Shown: one piece after another, positions 54,958 to 55,002 of the stretch
How positions within the stretch are numbered: position 1 is the stretch's first letter
How the letters are laid out: each line of letters begins with the position of its first letter
Assembly: GCA_028293285.1 (NCBI GenBank)
Contig: JAQGPC010000280.1
Coordinates: 1-55,002, forward strand
From: Pedosphaera sp.
GTDB lineage: Bacteria > Verrucomicrobiota > Verrucomicrobiia > Limisphaerales > Pedosphaeraceae
Reading direction: 5' to 3'
Length of the DNA: 55,002 bases
The notes under the pieces: generated by a model
Databases searched by the model: none
Told to the model about the DNA's origin: nothing
Seen by the model: only the letters and a program-made list of their open reading frames with translations
Translations under genes and position numbers: made by a program

Positions 54958-55002
54958 ATGTTGAAACCCAAACGATCCCTGCAACTGACTCCGGCGGAGC
55001 GC
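54958..55002 (+). CDS. Start of a gene cut by the window end
   Basis: An ATG preceded by aaggag (54940-54945) starts MLKPKRSLQLTPAER, running off the window. The product cannot be named. Confidence 0.4.
   Translation, partial: MLKPKRSLQLTPAER

Overview
The window looks like a chromosomal segment of a Verrucomicrobiota bacterium, probably a relative of Pedosphaera. The main evidence is a large TIGR02604/TIGR02603-type dehydrogenase-cytochrome c protein, two prepilin-like proteins (one with an H-X9-DG tail), many secreted or lipid-anchored proteins of unknown role, and mixed base composition with many TTG/GTG starts. This placement rests on gene families read by eye, not on a search. No rRNA, tRNA, insertion sequence with a transposase, or CRISPR array was seen.

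Layout. (1) 1-13 kb: a LolA-like protein, a fused MlaA-alpha/beta-hydrolase, a DUF3857/transglutaminase/DUF2569 membrane protein, a stand-alone CoaB-type ligase, an ABC-exporter-like permease, recG, two small lipoproteins and guaA. (2) 13-25 kb: a 140-bp nested inverted repeat, mfd, terC, the PVC cytochrome, recF, a decayed gene remnant, an NTF2-like protein and a sugar isomerase/epimerase-like protein. recG and mfd carry unusual in-frame heptanucleotide tandem repeats. (3) 25-27.5 kb, minus strand: a compact four-gene operon. In order of transcription it encodes a nucleotidyltransferase-fold protein, a small membrane protein ending in a Cys/Gly tail, a DUF692 (MNIO) enzyme and a short partner protein. 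It looks like a ribosomal-peptide-type modification system with the substrate tail fused to a membrane domain. (4) 27.7-35 kb: trpS, prepilin-like and secreted proteins, a second ABC permease, an isochorismatase-like hydrolase and a TlpA-like thioredoxin. (5) 35.5-46 kb: a local expansion of twelve receiver-only response regulators (ten intact, two broken) with no histidine kinase in sight, mixed with DUF1003, TPR, prepilin and small membrane proteins. A two-hairpin intergenic motif recurs three times at 33.9-38 kb. (6) 46-55 kb: further membrane or secreted proteins, then a phage-like stretch: XRE repressor, divergent ParB-like gene, Mu Gam-like DNA-end protein, HTH protein, a lipoprotein and a TM/coiled-coil protein. 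No transposase or capsid genes are visible.

The most interesting parts are the receiver-only array, the DUF692 operon with its five-cysteine tail, the three-copy candidate structured RNA, the heptamer repeats inside two repair helicases, and the MlaA-hydrolase fusion. All functions are inferred from motifs; no homology search was possible.
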